Shown in pieces: positions 33,240-42,900 of a stretch of 64,000 nt of DNA. Below the pieces are notes generated by a model. It did not search any database, was not told the origin of the DNA, and saw nothing but the letters and a program-made list of their open reading frames with translations. How positions within the stretch are numbered: the first letter of the stretch is position 1; every line of letters begins with the position of its first letter. Made by a program: the position numbers and the translations under genes. Source of the stretch: Erinaceus europaeus (lineage: Eukaryota; Chordata; Mammalia; Eulipotyphla; Erinaceidae). The stretch is taken from NCBI RefSeq assembly GCF_950295315.1, contig NC_080172.1, positions 76,403,118 through 76,467,117 of the forward strand, read 5' to 3'.

Positions 33240-33570
33240 GGGATGCATTGGATCGACCTTCTCGTGGTGCATCCCGTGAGTACCCATTCATTGGGGAAAC
33301 TGACGATCCTTCCTAGCCGACTGAATCCACATGGATCCCAGTCACTTTCAAAGCCAGCAACAAGCAGACATCAGGCTCAACCTGATGCTGTTGACTGGCT
33401 ACAGAAGAAGGGCAAACGCTAGAAGAAGAAGGGGAAACTGACGATCCTTCCTAGCCGACTGAATCCACATGGATCCCAGTCACTTTCAAAGCCAGCAACA
33501 AGCAGCTCCTGACAGCTTTCAACCTGACGCTGTTGACTGGCTACGGAAGAAGAGCAAACGCTAGAAGAAG
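33240..33570 (+). mobile_element. Unclassified TSD-flanked retroposon, copy a
   Basis: Element starting GGGATGCATTGGATCGACC and ending GCAAACGCTAGAAGAAG, flanked by a perfect 11-bp target-site duplication AACTAGGGGAT (33229-33239 and 33571-33581). A 138-bp internal segment is repeated in tandem (33293 and 33431). I do not recognise the family. A second copy is at 57976. Confidence 0.8.
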
Positions 33571-33702
33571 AACTAGGGGATTTAGTTGTGCCATCCAGTA
33601 AACATATATTGCTCTTATAGGCTTGATATTTAGTCTTAAACTAAGCAATGGAAATGGAACATTTACTATTTTTGTCTTTAAACATTCATATCTATATATA
33701 TC

Positions 33703-33704
<2 letters not shown>

Positions 33705-33783
<79 letters not shown>
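33705..33783. repeat. (CT)n(AT)n compound microsatellite
   Basis: TCTC dinucleotides switch at about 33747 to TATA dinucleotides. Confidence 0.97.
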
Positions 33784-33785
<2 letters not shown>

Positions 33786-33839
33786 TTTTCCTCCCCACTC
33801 TACACACCACTTCTGGGTATAGCTGCCATTTTTAAATCA

Positions 33840-34035
33840 TTTTTATTTTTTTCCGAGACAGAGAAAAATAGAGATTTGGAGTGAGAGAATGGAGAGAAGG
33901 AGAGGTAAAGAGAGAAACCTGTGGCATTGCTCTACAACATATGAAGATTTCCCCTTGCAGGTAGAGACCTTGATGTTTCATCCTGATGCATAGTAATTGT
34001 GTGCTCTGCTGGGTACACCACTATCTTGGTCCCAA
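33840..34035 (-). mobile_element. SINE shared by copies 2 and 3
   Basis: GAGACAGAGAAAAATAGAG, ACATATGAAGATTTCCCCTTG and head complement; orthologous in position to 29075-29275. Confidence 0.75.
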
Positions 34036-34200
34036 TTTTACATTTACTTTATACATCTTATTTAGCCACCAGTAATAAAAATATATGCTGACAGGGCCTA
34101 TGTCAATGAAGATACATGGCCAGCAAGTGTTATCTGCAAAGCAAAAATTGTAGTTCACTTTTGTTCTATTTCATAGTTGGTCTCAGGGTAAAAACCTCAC

Positions 34201-34338
34201 CTCTTCAAGGTAGAATTGAAACAAGTTACTGATCTCATCTGTACTAAGTTCAGGTACGTCTAAGTAGTCCATTAACGTTTCCATATAGTCATATGGTATT
34301 TGTGTTTTCAACACATTTTCACTTGAATGAGAATTGAC
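34201..34338 (-). CDS. Copy 2 exon C (former RhoGAP exon)
   Basis: Acceptor CTTTCTAG|GTC, donor GAG|GTGAGG, exactly 46 codons as in the parent. The arginine-finger motif GIYRISG has become VNSHSSE and KLYLRQ has become QFYLEE. Only 6 of 46 residues match copy 3. Confidence 0.75.
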
Positions 34339-36715
34339 CTAGAAAGGAAAGAGGAAAGAAAATATTTTTTTTGAAAATTTGCTTTGGTACAGATGGCTAG
34401 AGGTAGACACTTAGATATATTGGCTCTGTCTACAAGTTCCTTGACTTGTTAGGAAAAAGGATCAAATGAGGTGATATTGTCTAAATAAATTTGAATCAGG
34501 GAGTCGGGTGGTAGCACAGCGGGTTAAGCGCACGTGGTGCTAAGCGCAAGGACCGGCATAAGGATCCTGGTTTAAGCCCCGGCTCCCCACCTGCAGGGGA
34601 GTCATTTCACAAGTTGTGAAGCAGGTCTGCAGGTGTATGTCTTTCTCTCCCCCTCTCTGTCTTCCCCTCCTCTCCATTTCTCTCTGTCCTATCCAACAAC
34701 AACAACAACATCAATAATAACTACATCAATAAGACAACAAGGGCAACAAAAGGAAATAAAGAAAAAAGAAAAAAAATCCAAAAAAAATTATTAAAAAAAA
34801 TTTGAATCAGTTCAGTTACTAACTCAAAAGCAAGCACATTGTTTTCAGACATCTTTATCATTTACAACTAATCACACAGACATTTATCTTTTTCTGGCAT
34901 TAAAAGTCAATTGTACCTTTGTTGACAAAGAACGTGTTTTTGATTTGGACTTAGATGTTTTCCTCTTTGAGGAAGTACTAGATGTTTTCCTTGTCGAGGG
35001 AGTAGCATCAGGTTTCTCTCTGGCAATTTTATTGGAAATTGCACCTTTACCTTCAGCTTTGAAATTACATTTCTGATGGCCACAAGTTATGCACAGGGTT
35101 CCCAAACATTCCCAATGGAAAATGAGGGAACACTACAAAAAAATGAAAGTTTAAGACTGGTTAAGTCAACGAAAACCTAATTCACAAATGGGACAACTAT
35201 CAATACAACAGGAACAGAAGAGAGTTTAGAAGGTATTGCTTCTAGTGTTTGAAATAAATGTAATAGCATAATGAAATTTAACTTAAATTCACTTAATACA
35301 ATTATACAATCTTATGTAAAATTGAAAAAGATTCTCAACAATAACATCAAGAACAAAAAAATATAAAGGAAAAATCTAAAAATGTTCATGTAATTTGAGA
35401 AAGTACTTACTCTACTACATTCAACTCCATGAAACACAATGGAATGGCAAGCTTTGCACTTCTTAGAAAATGGTAGCAAACAAAAATTGTGAGTCAAAGC
35501 AGCACTTGACATGGACACAGTACTCATTTTATCAAGAAAATCTAGTGGTTGAAACAGAAATAAATTTGCATATGCAGATTAAAAGAAGACAAAAACACAA
35601 CTGAAGTATCTTTAGATATTACAACAATAAGAGCTATTATTTTGAGTCTGCAATGTCAGAACAAGGATCGGTGCATACATATAGGACACACATCAAACAG
35701 TTTAGAGTAAAATCAAACATTAAAACCTACAGGATTTCATCATTTTACCTCTCCTCTTATTTATTTATTTATTCATCTATCTATCTATCTATCTATCTAT
35801 CATCAGAGCAGTTCTTTTCTCTGGCATATGGTTGTGCTGGTGACTGAATTTGGGTACTCAGGGTCTCCAGGCATGAAATTCATTTTGCATAACCTATATG
35901 CTGTCTCCCCAGCCCTAGGATTCCATTTTATAAAGTTATTTTTATTTAGTGCTTTAATAATTATTTACAAAACTATAAGATTGCAGGGGTAACATTCCAC
36001 ACCACACCCACTACCATGTTCTATGGGATGTCCTAACCCTTACCCGTCCCCTCATCTGCATTCATTCCTCTCAGCCCCCAGGGACTAAGGGACTACCACT
36101 TTAATTTCCCAGAGTCTTAGCAACAGTGGGACACTAGGGCGCCTTTTAGACAGAATGGCACACGTCCCACAGTCCTCAAAACTTATACTTCTATAAATAT
36201 GCACCTCAGAGAGAGGGAGATATTATTAATAGGTAATATTAACTACTTAGAGAACATTTACAAAATAAACTTGAGAGAAAATAACTGAGGGGCCAGGTGG
36301 CAACACACCAGGTTAAGTGCACATGTTAGCATGCACTAGGATCTGGGTTCAAGCCTCATGGTCCCCATCTGCAGGGGGAAAGCTTCATGAGTGGTAAAGC
36401 AGTGGTACAGGTGTCTTTCTGTCTTTCTCTCCCTCTCCATCTCCCCTTCCCTCTTAATTTCTCTTTGTTCTATCAGTTAAACTAAATAAAAATTTTAAAA
36501 ATTAAAAAGAAAGTGCCTGAAGCTAGTATGACAGCATTATCTGCACTAAGGAGAAAGCTATTCTTAATGAGAAATTTATGGTGTGTGTTTCACCCTAGGC
36601 AGATGTTCTGTATAATTTAATAATTGATGCTTAACAAGTATCTGAAGATTCCTAATGTAAAGAATTTACTTATATAAATATAATTCAAGTCAATAAGCAA
36701 TTGATTTCTTCTCTT

Positions 36716-36783
<68 letters not shown>

Positions 36784-38450
36784 CATTTTAATTGACACCA
36801 GGGTTATTACTAGGCCTCAGTGCTAATCCACTCAGTGATCACTACATCCAGTCAGGTTGGGCTAGTGATGTACTTCACAAGGGTAAATACTGTCACATAA
36901 AGTGAGAATGATGAATTTTGTGTTTTAATTAATTATTATGAGAGACAGAGAGAGAGAAAGAGAGAGAGAGAGATAAGAGCACCGCTAAACTCTGGCAAAT
37001 GGATGTGTCCAAGATTCAATTCAAGGCCTTCTATCTCCTACTCCTATATTCTAAAATTGACCTACTTGCCTAATCCCTAATATCTCTATTTGTTTTTAAC
37101 TAGTTAAATTCTTTAACATTGATACAAAAGTTAAGATGTGCAATTCTTACAACTGTGAATTATGTTTTGTAAAATCACTATGCAAAGCATATTCAATTAT
37201 GGAATAATAGTATACTTTAGATCTACATTAATGGAATTCTTATTTCATCAATTAGTGATTCACTAATGTTACAAATTACCTTGTTCCTCTGCAGTTATTT
37301 TATAACTTTCATTTTCTAATGTTTTAGAACTCTCAATATCAACAGTATTGTTCTGCTTGGACTGTGATAAATTGTCCTGAGGCTGACATTCAGAAAATTG
37401 GGGACTATTTGTTAATTGATTATTTACGTTCCTATAAGAAAAACCAAATAAGGCCATCACTGAGAAGAATTATAAATAATCTGCCCCAATCTATGCTCAC
37501 AAAAATTTGTATGTTAATGAATATAGAGTAAATAAGTATTAAGCTAGATCTACTATATGGTCCAATTGCATCTAAATGAAATGTTATAATAATTCATACT
37601 GACTAAGGCTGAACTATAAGAAATTGCCACTGGAAGGTCAATAATTCATGTTACTCCCAAACATTTTTCTTGCACAACCTTTGTGCAATAAATATAGTTA
37701 AATTTACCTACATTCAAATTCAAAATGACTATAATTTGTCATTTTCAACGATTTCTTCATCTTTGTTTTTATTTTATCACCCTGGGGTTCACAACTTATG
37801 CTGGTTACTCAGATAGGTAGAGACACAGAGATACACAGAATGAGGAAAGATACCACAACACAAAATTTTCACCTCTGTGAAGGTGGGGGGTGGGGGCTGG
37901 GTCAGGATTGAATTTGCTGAGCATGACAGTGTAGGCACCATCTCAGATGACTAAATCCTCAAAGGATTTGTGAATAGGCATCCAAATGAGAAGAAGCTTT
38001 ACTCTCTGTTGTTCCTCTTACTTTTTTTCTTTTATTATTTTTTAATAAGAGCTCTGCTTTGACTTATGGTGGTGCTAGAATTGAGCCTGGAACATCTGAG
38101 TCTTACTTAACATGAAAGTCTTTTGCAAAACTACTATACATTTTACTCAGCTCTCTAACCTTCAACATAATGGAAAAGGGGGGGCACTTTAATATCAATT
38201 ATGCCAATATTAGAAAAGGCATGCCCTTAGCAGACACGAAATCAGCAACAAGTGTTTTGTGCCTTGAAATAACTTCAACTATACATTATACTTACTCAGC
38301 ATACTTCTGTTTGTATGAAGTTGAGAGATTAAGAATTTCCTCATAATCTTGGCCTTGGTCATAGGATGTCCAATTTTCCAAGGTAACCTGATTCTGTTTC
38401 CCAAAGGAGACAGTAGAATGATGCTCTGTTTGGGATAGCTCAAAATTTAT
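34201..38450 (-). CDS. ARHGAP29-like paralog, copy 2 (candidate gene, 3'-truncated)
   Basis: Exons Z 38296-38450, Y 37280-37431, A 35411-35541, B 34917-35132 and C 34201-34338. Every exon is open, phases match (Z 0-2, Y 2-1, A 1-0, B 0-0, C 0-0) and splice dinucleotides are intact, so the five exons join into one continuous frame of about 263 codons. All C1 metal ligands are kept across the A/B join (H..CKAC..CSRC..HWEC..CGH). Exon C has lost the arginine finger and is unlike any RhoGAP. Exons D to G are missing. The C exon ends in phase 0 and the next downstream exon, Z3, begins in phase 0, so it may splice on into copy 3. No start exon is visible. Confidence 0.7.
34497..34795 (+). mobile_element. 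tRNA-derived SINE, long type
   Basis: GGGAGTCGGGTGGTAGCACAGC head, CTCCCCACCTGCAGGGGAGTC body, CTCTGTCCTATCCAACAACAAC, then (CAA)n and an A-rich tail. It interrupts the intron that copies 2 and 3 share; absent from copy 3 at 29735, so it is younger than that duplication. Confidence 0.92.
34917..35132 (-). CDS. Copy 2 exon B (C1 second half with Ser/Lys insert)
   Basis: Acceptor TTTGTAG|TGTTC, donor AAG|GTACAA. 72 codons: nine more than parent or copy 3 because a 27-bp segment is tandemly duplicated (34952-34978 and 34979-35005), giving a basic Ser/Lys/Thr-rich tail (RKTSSTSSKRKTSKSKSK). HWECLGTLCITCGH keeps C1 ligands. Confidence 0.87.
35411..35541 (-). CDS. Copy 2 exon A (C1 first half)
   Basis: Acceptor CCACTAG|ATT, donor AGA|GTAAGT, 2 nt plus 43 codons. 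SMSSAALTHNF aligns with TLMSKAALTHKF, and the ligands H, CKAC and C(SR) are kept. Confidence 0.85.
35745..35925 (-). mobile_element. SINE with (CTAT)n tail
   Basis: TTATTTATTTATTCATCTATC repeat, CAGAGCAGTTCTTTTCTCTGG, and a TTGCATAACCTATATGCTGTC head complement. Confidence 0.75.
35935..36175 (-). mobile_element. A-tailed retroposon fragment
   Basis: TTTACAAAACTATAAGATTGC and GGGGTAACATTCCACACCACACCC, similar to 19660-19830. Confidence 0.5.
36288..36515 (+). mobile_element. tRNA-derived SINE
   Basis: GGGGCCAGGTGGCAACACACC head, GGGTTCAAGCCTC B box, GGGGGAAAGCTTCATGAGTGG and a CTCTTTGTTCTATCAG tail. Confidence 0.88.
36710..37050 (-). repeat. (CT)n(GT)n and SINE fragments
   Basis: Compound CT/GT microsatellite at 36712-36778 and a GA-rich minus-strand SINE at 36925-37050. 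Confidence 0.75.
37280..37431 (-). CDS. Copy 2 exon Y
   Basis: Acceptor TTTCTTATAG|GAACG, donor CAAG|GTAATT, 152 nt in phases 2-1, open. Polar, Asn/Gln/Ser-rich. Its end (TLENESYKITAEEQ) resembles the candidate ARHGAP29 exon at 63705-63785 (QFENASLKEIAQKA). Confidence 0.7.
37775..38160 (-). mobile_element. Two SINEs
   Basis: A diverged SINE at 37775-37950 (CACCTCTGTGAAGG) and the 5967 subtype at 38030-38160 (GAGCTCTGCTTTGAC, GAATTGAGCCTGG). Confidence 0.6.
38296..38450 (-). CDS. Copy 2 exon Z
   Basis: Acceptor AATATAG|ATA, donor GCTGA|GTAAGT, 51 codons plus 2 nt, open. Starts INFELSQTEHH, with an acidic middle. Flanking intron is alignable with those beside Z1 and Z3 (shared GTTAGAGAGACAAAAGGCAG). 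Confidence 0.65.
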
Positions 38451-39164
38451 CTATATTGTTAGAGAGACAAAAGGCAGAATAAATGACATATTAGAAACCA
38501 TGTAAATGTACCTTGACTTCTAATCCTAATGAAAACTGAAGGGGAAAAAAAAAGCATTGCGATTTTGCCTTTCTATCTTTTTTTGTTTAGTTTTGAGAAA
38601 TTACTTGTTATACAAAGCAGCAATACTATCCTCTTTAAGACAGACTGAGATGGCAACCACAATGTAGATATTCTTTTCAAAAAAAAGTGTAGAAATAAAA
38701 TTTTTGAGTGAAAATAGAATATCACATAACCTACATGTCTTCTCAGTGTGCTGAAATGATGAACTGGTAGTATAGTGACTCAATGGTAACTTTTTTTCAG
38801 TAGTGCCTTTTAAAAGCAGAAGCAGAAAAAAATGGTTTGCAGGTACAAACAGCCATATGAAATAATATAAAAATACACTGAATGTCTGAAGCAAATAAAA
38901 CCATTTCCAGACAATAATCTCACTTGTATAAAGTTCTAAAACGCAGGCTAAATAAATACATGGGGTTAGCATTTAATATCAATATAAAAATAAGCAAAAT
39001 GATTTTATCTTTTGTATCAAAGTCTCAAAAGCAATAGCCAAACATAAAGAGGTATGTTGTTTATTCTCCCTAGTCTTTGTGTCACACAGAAGTAAACAAC
39101 AATTTCTCGTAAAATACAGTGCACAGAACAACAATAAAAGAAAAGCCTAACCTGGACAACCAAA

Positions 39165-39597
39165 CACCAACTCTAGAATTTCATCTGAAGTTCTATGAAC
39201 GGCAGGTTTCGTTTTAACCTTTCCTCTGACAGGTAGGATGCACTACAGGCTAGACACGCTCCCTTAAATTCTCTTTAGACTTCCTGACCTGACACACAGG
39301 ACATGCTCAGGGATTTTCTGAGTCTGGATTGGGACTCCAAATCATCCCGGGAAAGCATACTGTGTGTGCTAGGAGGAACTGCTGTGGAGAGGGTAACAAG
39401 GTTCTCTCCCCCACGCCTCACAGCACCAGTGGGAGCCTGTGGTTTGTAAAATCTTGTCCAACACTGAGGTTGCAGTGTTCTGGGAGCTCTGCAGCAGCCA
39501 GAGGACACGAGTCAGACACTGTCTCTCAGACACCTGCCTTCCTGAGCTGACTGGCTGTGTGTGTGGCTTACTCTGTTTGGTGGTAGCACTGACTAGA
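39165..39597 (-). pseudogene. Copy 1 exon G, decayed ARHGAP29 last exon
   Basis: Matches ARHGAP29 52090-52510: SKPHTQPVSSGRQVSERQ, then RAPRTLQPQCWTRFYKPQAPTG in another frame. A net 2-nt loss between those motifs shifts the frame, and more stops follow. The upstream half of the exon is absent. A usable acceptor-like CACCAAACAG precedes the first motif and would join exon E in frame for about 67 codons before a stop. Confidence 0.8.
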
Positions 39598-39691
39598 GCA
39601 TCAAACAGCTCAAAAGAAACAACTGAGAGATTTTAAATTTATGTAGCCTTTACTAAGTTCCAGTATCACTTTCTTAAGAGTCAAAACTCAC

Positions 39692-39992
39692 TTTCTTTGA
39701 AGAGTCAAGTGCTGAATAAGCATACTTTGGTGCTGGCAGAGCCTTTGGGTGATAGGCTGTCTGAATAGCAAGTTCACAGTCATGTGTACTGAACACTTCC
39801 TGTAGCTTTGGTGACTTGTCAGAGATATTCTTCGTGTAGGTTGTATTAAACTCTGTGAGCCATCCTTCATTCAAACATGGAGTGGCTGAAGCAATGGTCA
39901 ATGTTTTGGTTGGAGATTGCTCTTCAACGGATATTTGTCCAAAAACTACTTCAGTGGTTTTCAAGTTGATTTTGCAGTAATCACTGACAAAC
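39692..39992 (-). CDS. Copy 1 exon E
   Basis: Acceptor CTTCACAG|GTTTG, donor AAAGAAA|GTGAGT, 1 nt plus 100 codons (101 in the parent). The donor matches the parent exon E donor exactly (GTGAGT). Residue identity to the parent is low; EVVFGQ stands in place of LGLIFGP. Confidence 0.75.
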
Positions 39993-42900
39993 CTGTGAAG
40001 TAGAAGGTAGGAAGCTATATGATATCTGCCAGCTTATTTCTTTGATAGTCATTTACCATGTGTGGGAAAGGGTGGAGGAAAATGACTGCCCAAGTCTGTG
40101 AAGAGGTTACACTTATTTGATTAAATATTGACCACATTAAATTAGTACTAGAATTTCACATCATTATAGTACAGTCTGAAATTGTAAGTAGAAATAGCTA
40201 TCCATCTGTCCCAGTAGACATCAAATACTTCTAAAAGTATGGCCAGAGGCTCGAATACTGGTCATCACATTTGGTAAAATGTACACTCTACTGGGTGATC
40301 TTTCTCTCAGTCCCTGAAATGTTCATTAAAAAAAAAAAGTTTTCTGTAAATACTTAACATAAAAGAAGTTTACATGGGTAGGATGTTATATTTTACAAAG
40401 TGTAGTATTTGCCATGACTTTAAAACAAAAAACCTGAAAAATATCCAGCCTGATAGTAGTTCATCTTGTATAACATTCTTACCACTGAAGCTGATCTATG
40501 GGTAGTTTAAAATTGCAGAAGTTGAAGGATTGGAACTTTGTTGGAAAATCCATGTTTCTGAGACCAATTTGACTGAATTCTCCATATTTTCCTGAACATA
40601 TTTTGTCATCAATAGTATCTACTTGAGTTTCTTCTGCACTTACATTTTGGATCTTAGTTGTAAGTGTTATGAACTCATTGTAAAATTTGAATATAGTCGA
40701 TGGTCCTGGCATCTATGAAAAAAACAGATTAAAATGTAATTCTGTTCATTTTTCTCTCAATATCAGCTATATTGCTACTTAACAATTCTGTAAACCTCGT
40801 TAAAGAACCAGATAAATGCAATCCATGCTTACAAATGCTTATTTGCCACAGAGGTGATCTGACATCATAGCCATGAATGGTTTCTACTTAGAAATGTTTA
40901 CACTCTGACCCTAGAAGCTGTTATATGAATCCTATATTGTTTATTTCTCTAAAGGTAGCATGATCTTCAGCTGCTTTATGGAGACAAAGCCAGGAAAGAA
41001 TAAAATTTTTCCAATTAATTAGAAAAGTTTGGAAGTTTACTGAACTGGGGAGAGAGACAGAGAATAGCATGTTCCAGAGTGCCTTCACTTGGATCAGAAT
41101 GTACATTTGCATAAGATACTGGAGTTCACCAGGGAAAAAAGTCAGTGTTAATTCATGAAAAGTTTAAAAGCACTGTAAAATGCCATCAATAGAAAAGTTT
41201 CAGTCTCAGGCTACAAAGGACCTTTATTAGGTGATTTTTTTTAAACGTTTTTAAAGACTTTATTTTTTTAATCTTTATTTATTATTGGATAGAGACAGCC
41301 AGAAATCAAGAGGGAAGTGGGTGATAGAGAGGAAGAGACAGAGAAACACCTGCAGCCCTGCTTCACCACTTGCAAAGCTTTCCCCATGCAGGTGGGGACT
41401 GGGGGCTCGAACCCCGGTCTTTGCGCATTGCAACATGTGTGCTCAACCAGGTGTGCCACCGCCCAGCCCCTTAAAGACTTTTTAGACATTAATTTATTTA
41501 TTATAGGATAGAGACAGAGAGAAATTGAGATAGGAGAGGGTTAAGAGGAGGGGGCTAAGATCCATGTTCTCTGGTGGAGAAGAATGATGATGTGGTGGAC
41601 AGTGAGGTGTGCTAATGCCTGCCTTGTGGAGATGTGGAGCTCTACTCCCAGAACAACAAGAATCCTGCAAATCAACACTTCAATAAAGTGCTAAAAAGTT
41701 GATCACACGTTTTATACACCTTTTCATCTATTCACTAAACATTAGAAAGTCACGGGTGTTGTCTATAAAACTAGTGACTAGCAAATGTTACTAGCAAAAT
41801 CCAAATAATGTTTTGATATTTTTCGGTTTTAGATTTCCATACTGAACAACCTTACCTGTGAAAAGTATGATTTCAACATGTCATAGACATTATATGCACT
41901 AAATTTAGCAAAGTTTATGAAAGTCCTTCCATGCTCCAAAGAGAAATATTGTTTTGTTGCTATGACTTGGTTTCCACATACATAATCAACGTCCTGAAAG
42001 AGGAGAAAATGTTTGCAAGTTTTTAGTTCAGAACTGATTCACTCAACCAAAACCTAATTCACAGTTGAGTCAACTATATACAGGTAAAGTAAGAATGAGA
42101 AACTTAGAAGGTGGCTGCTTCTGGCAAATAAAGTTGAAATACACTTACCAGAAAAAGGAAATATAAAATGCAAGAAGTACCTTGTGGTTGTTGATTAAAA
42201 CTCTATTTGCAAAACATGCTAATCTGTAATGTCAATAACCAAAAGGCATCAAGCAACAACATAAAGTTGCTAATGTAATTCCAGACAGACCTTACCTTCT
42301 CATAAGCAGGTTCTTGAATCCCAGTGAATTCATAATCCCTGGGCAGACTCAATTTGGAAAAATGGCAAGATACGGTTGTCTTTGGCATGGAGGTCTTTCT
42401 AACCATGTCAACAGACAGTAGTGCTTGAAACAGAAATAGATTGTATATAAGAATTGCAATATGACAGATAAATTACATTTGAAAACATCTAGATTGAAGT
42501 CCTATCTACAGAATAGCTATTATAGTGAGTATGTAATGCTAAATAAAATAAGCACCCATTTTTGCAGGTCTTACAAGATACACAATCGGTTTAATGTTCC
42601 CTTTGAGTCAACAATAAGACACTGCTTTTTGTAATACCTGTTTGTGGCATTTTTTAAAATAGTTTTGCTTTTTCTTTTCCTGATACAGAAATTGAGAAGG
42701 TGAGTGGAAGGTAGAGAAGAAGAAAGAGAGACACCAGTAGCACTTTTTTAATACTTGTGAAACTCCCCCTTTCTAGGTTGGGCCCAGTGGAACCTGTGTC
42801 CTTGTGCATGGTACTGGGGGTACCACCACCTAGCCCCAGTTACTGTTTTATGAAGCTCATTTGCTTTAGTGATCTATATCCTTATTTAAGTGAAAGCATC

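Noticed and set aside
39165..39597. Copy 1 exon G as a functional last exon
   Set aside because: A net 2-nt loss and further stops break the ancestral frame; only about 67 codons remain open if spliced from exon E.
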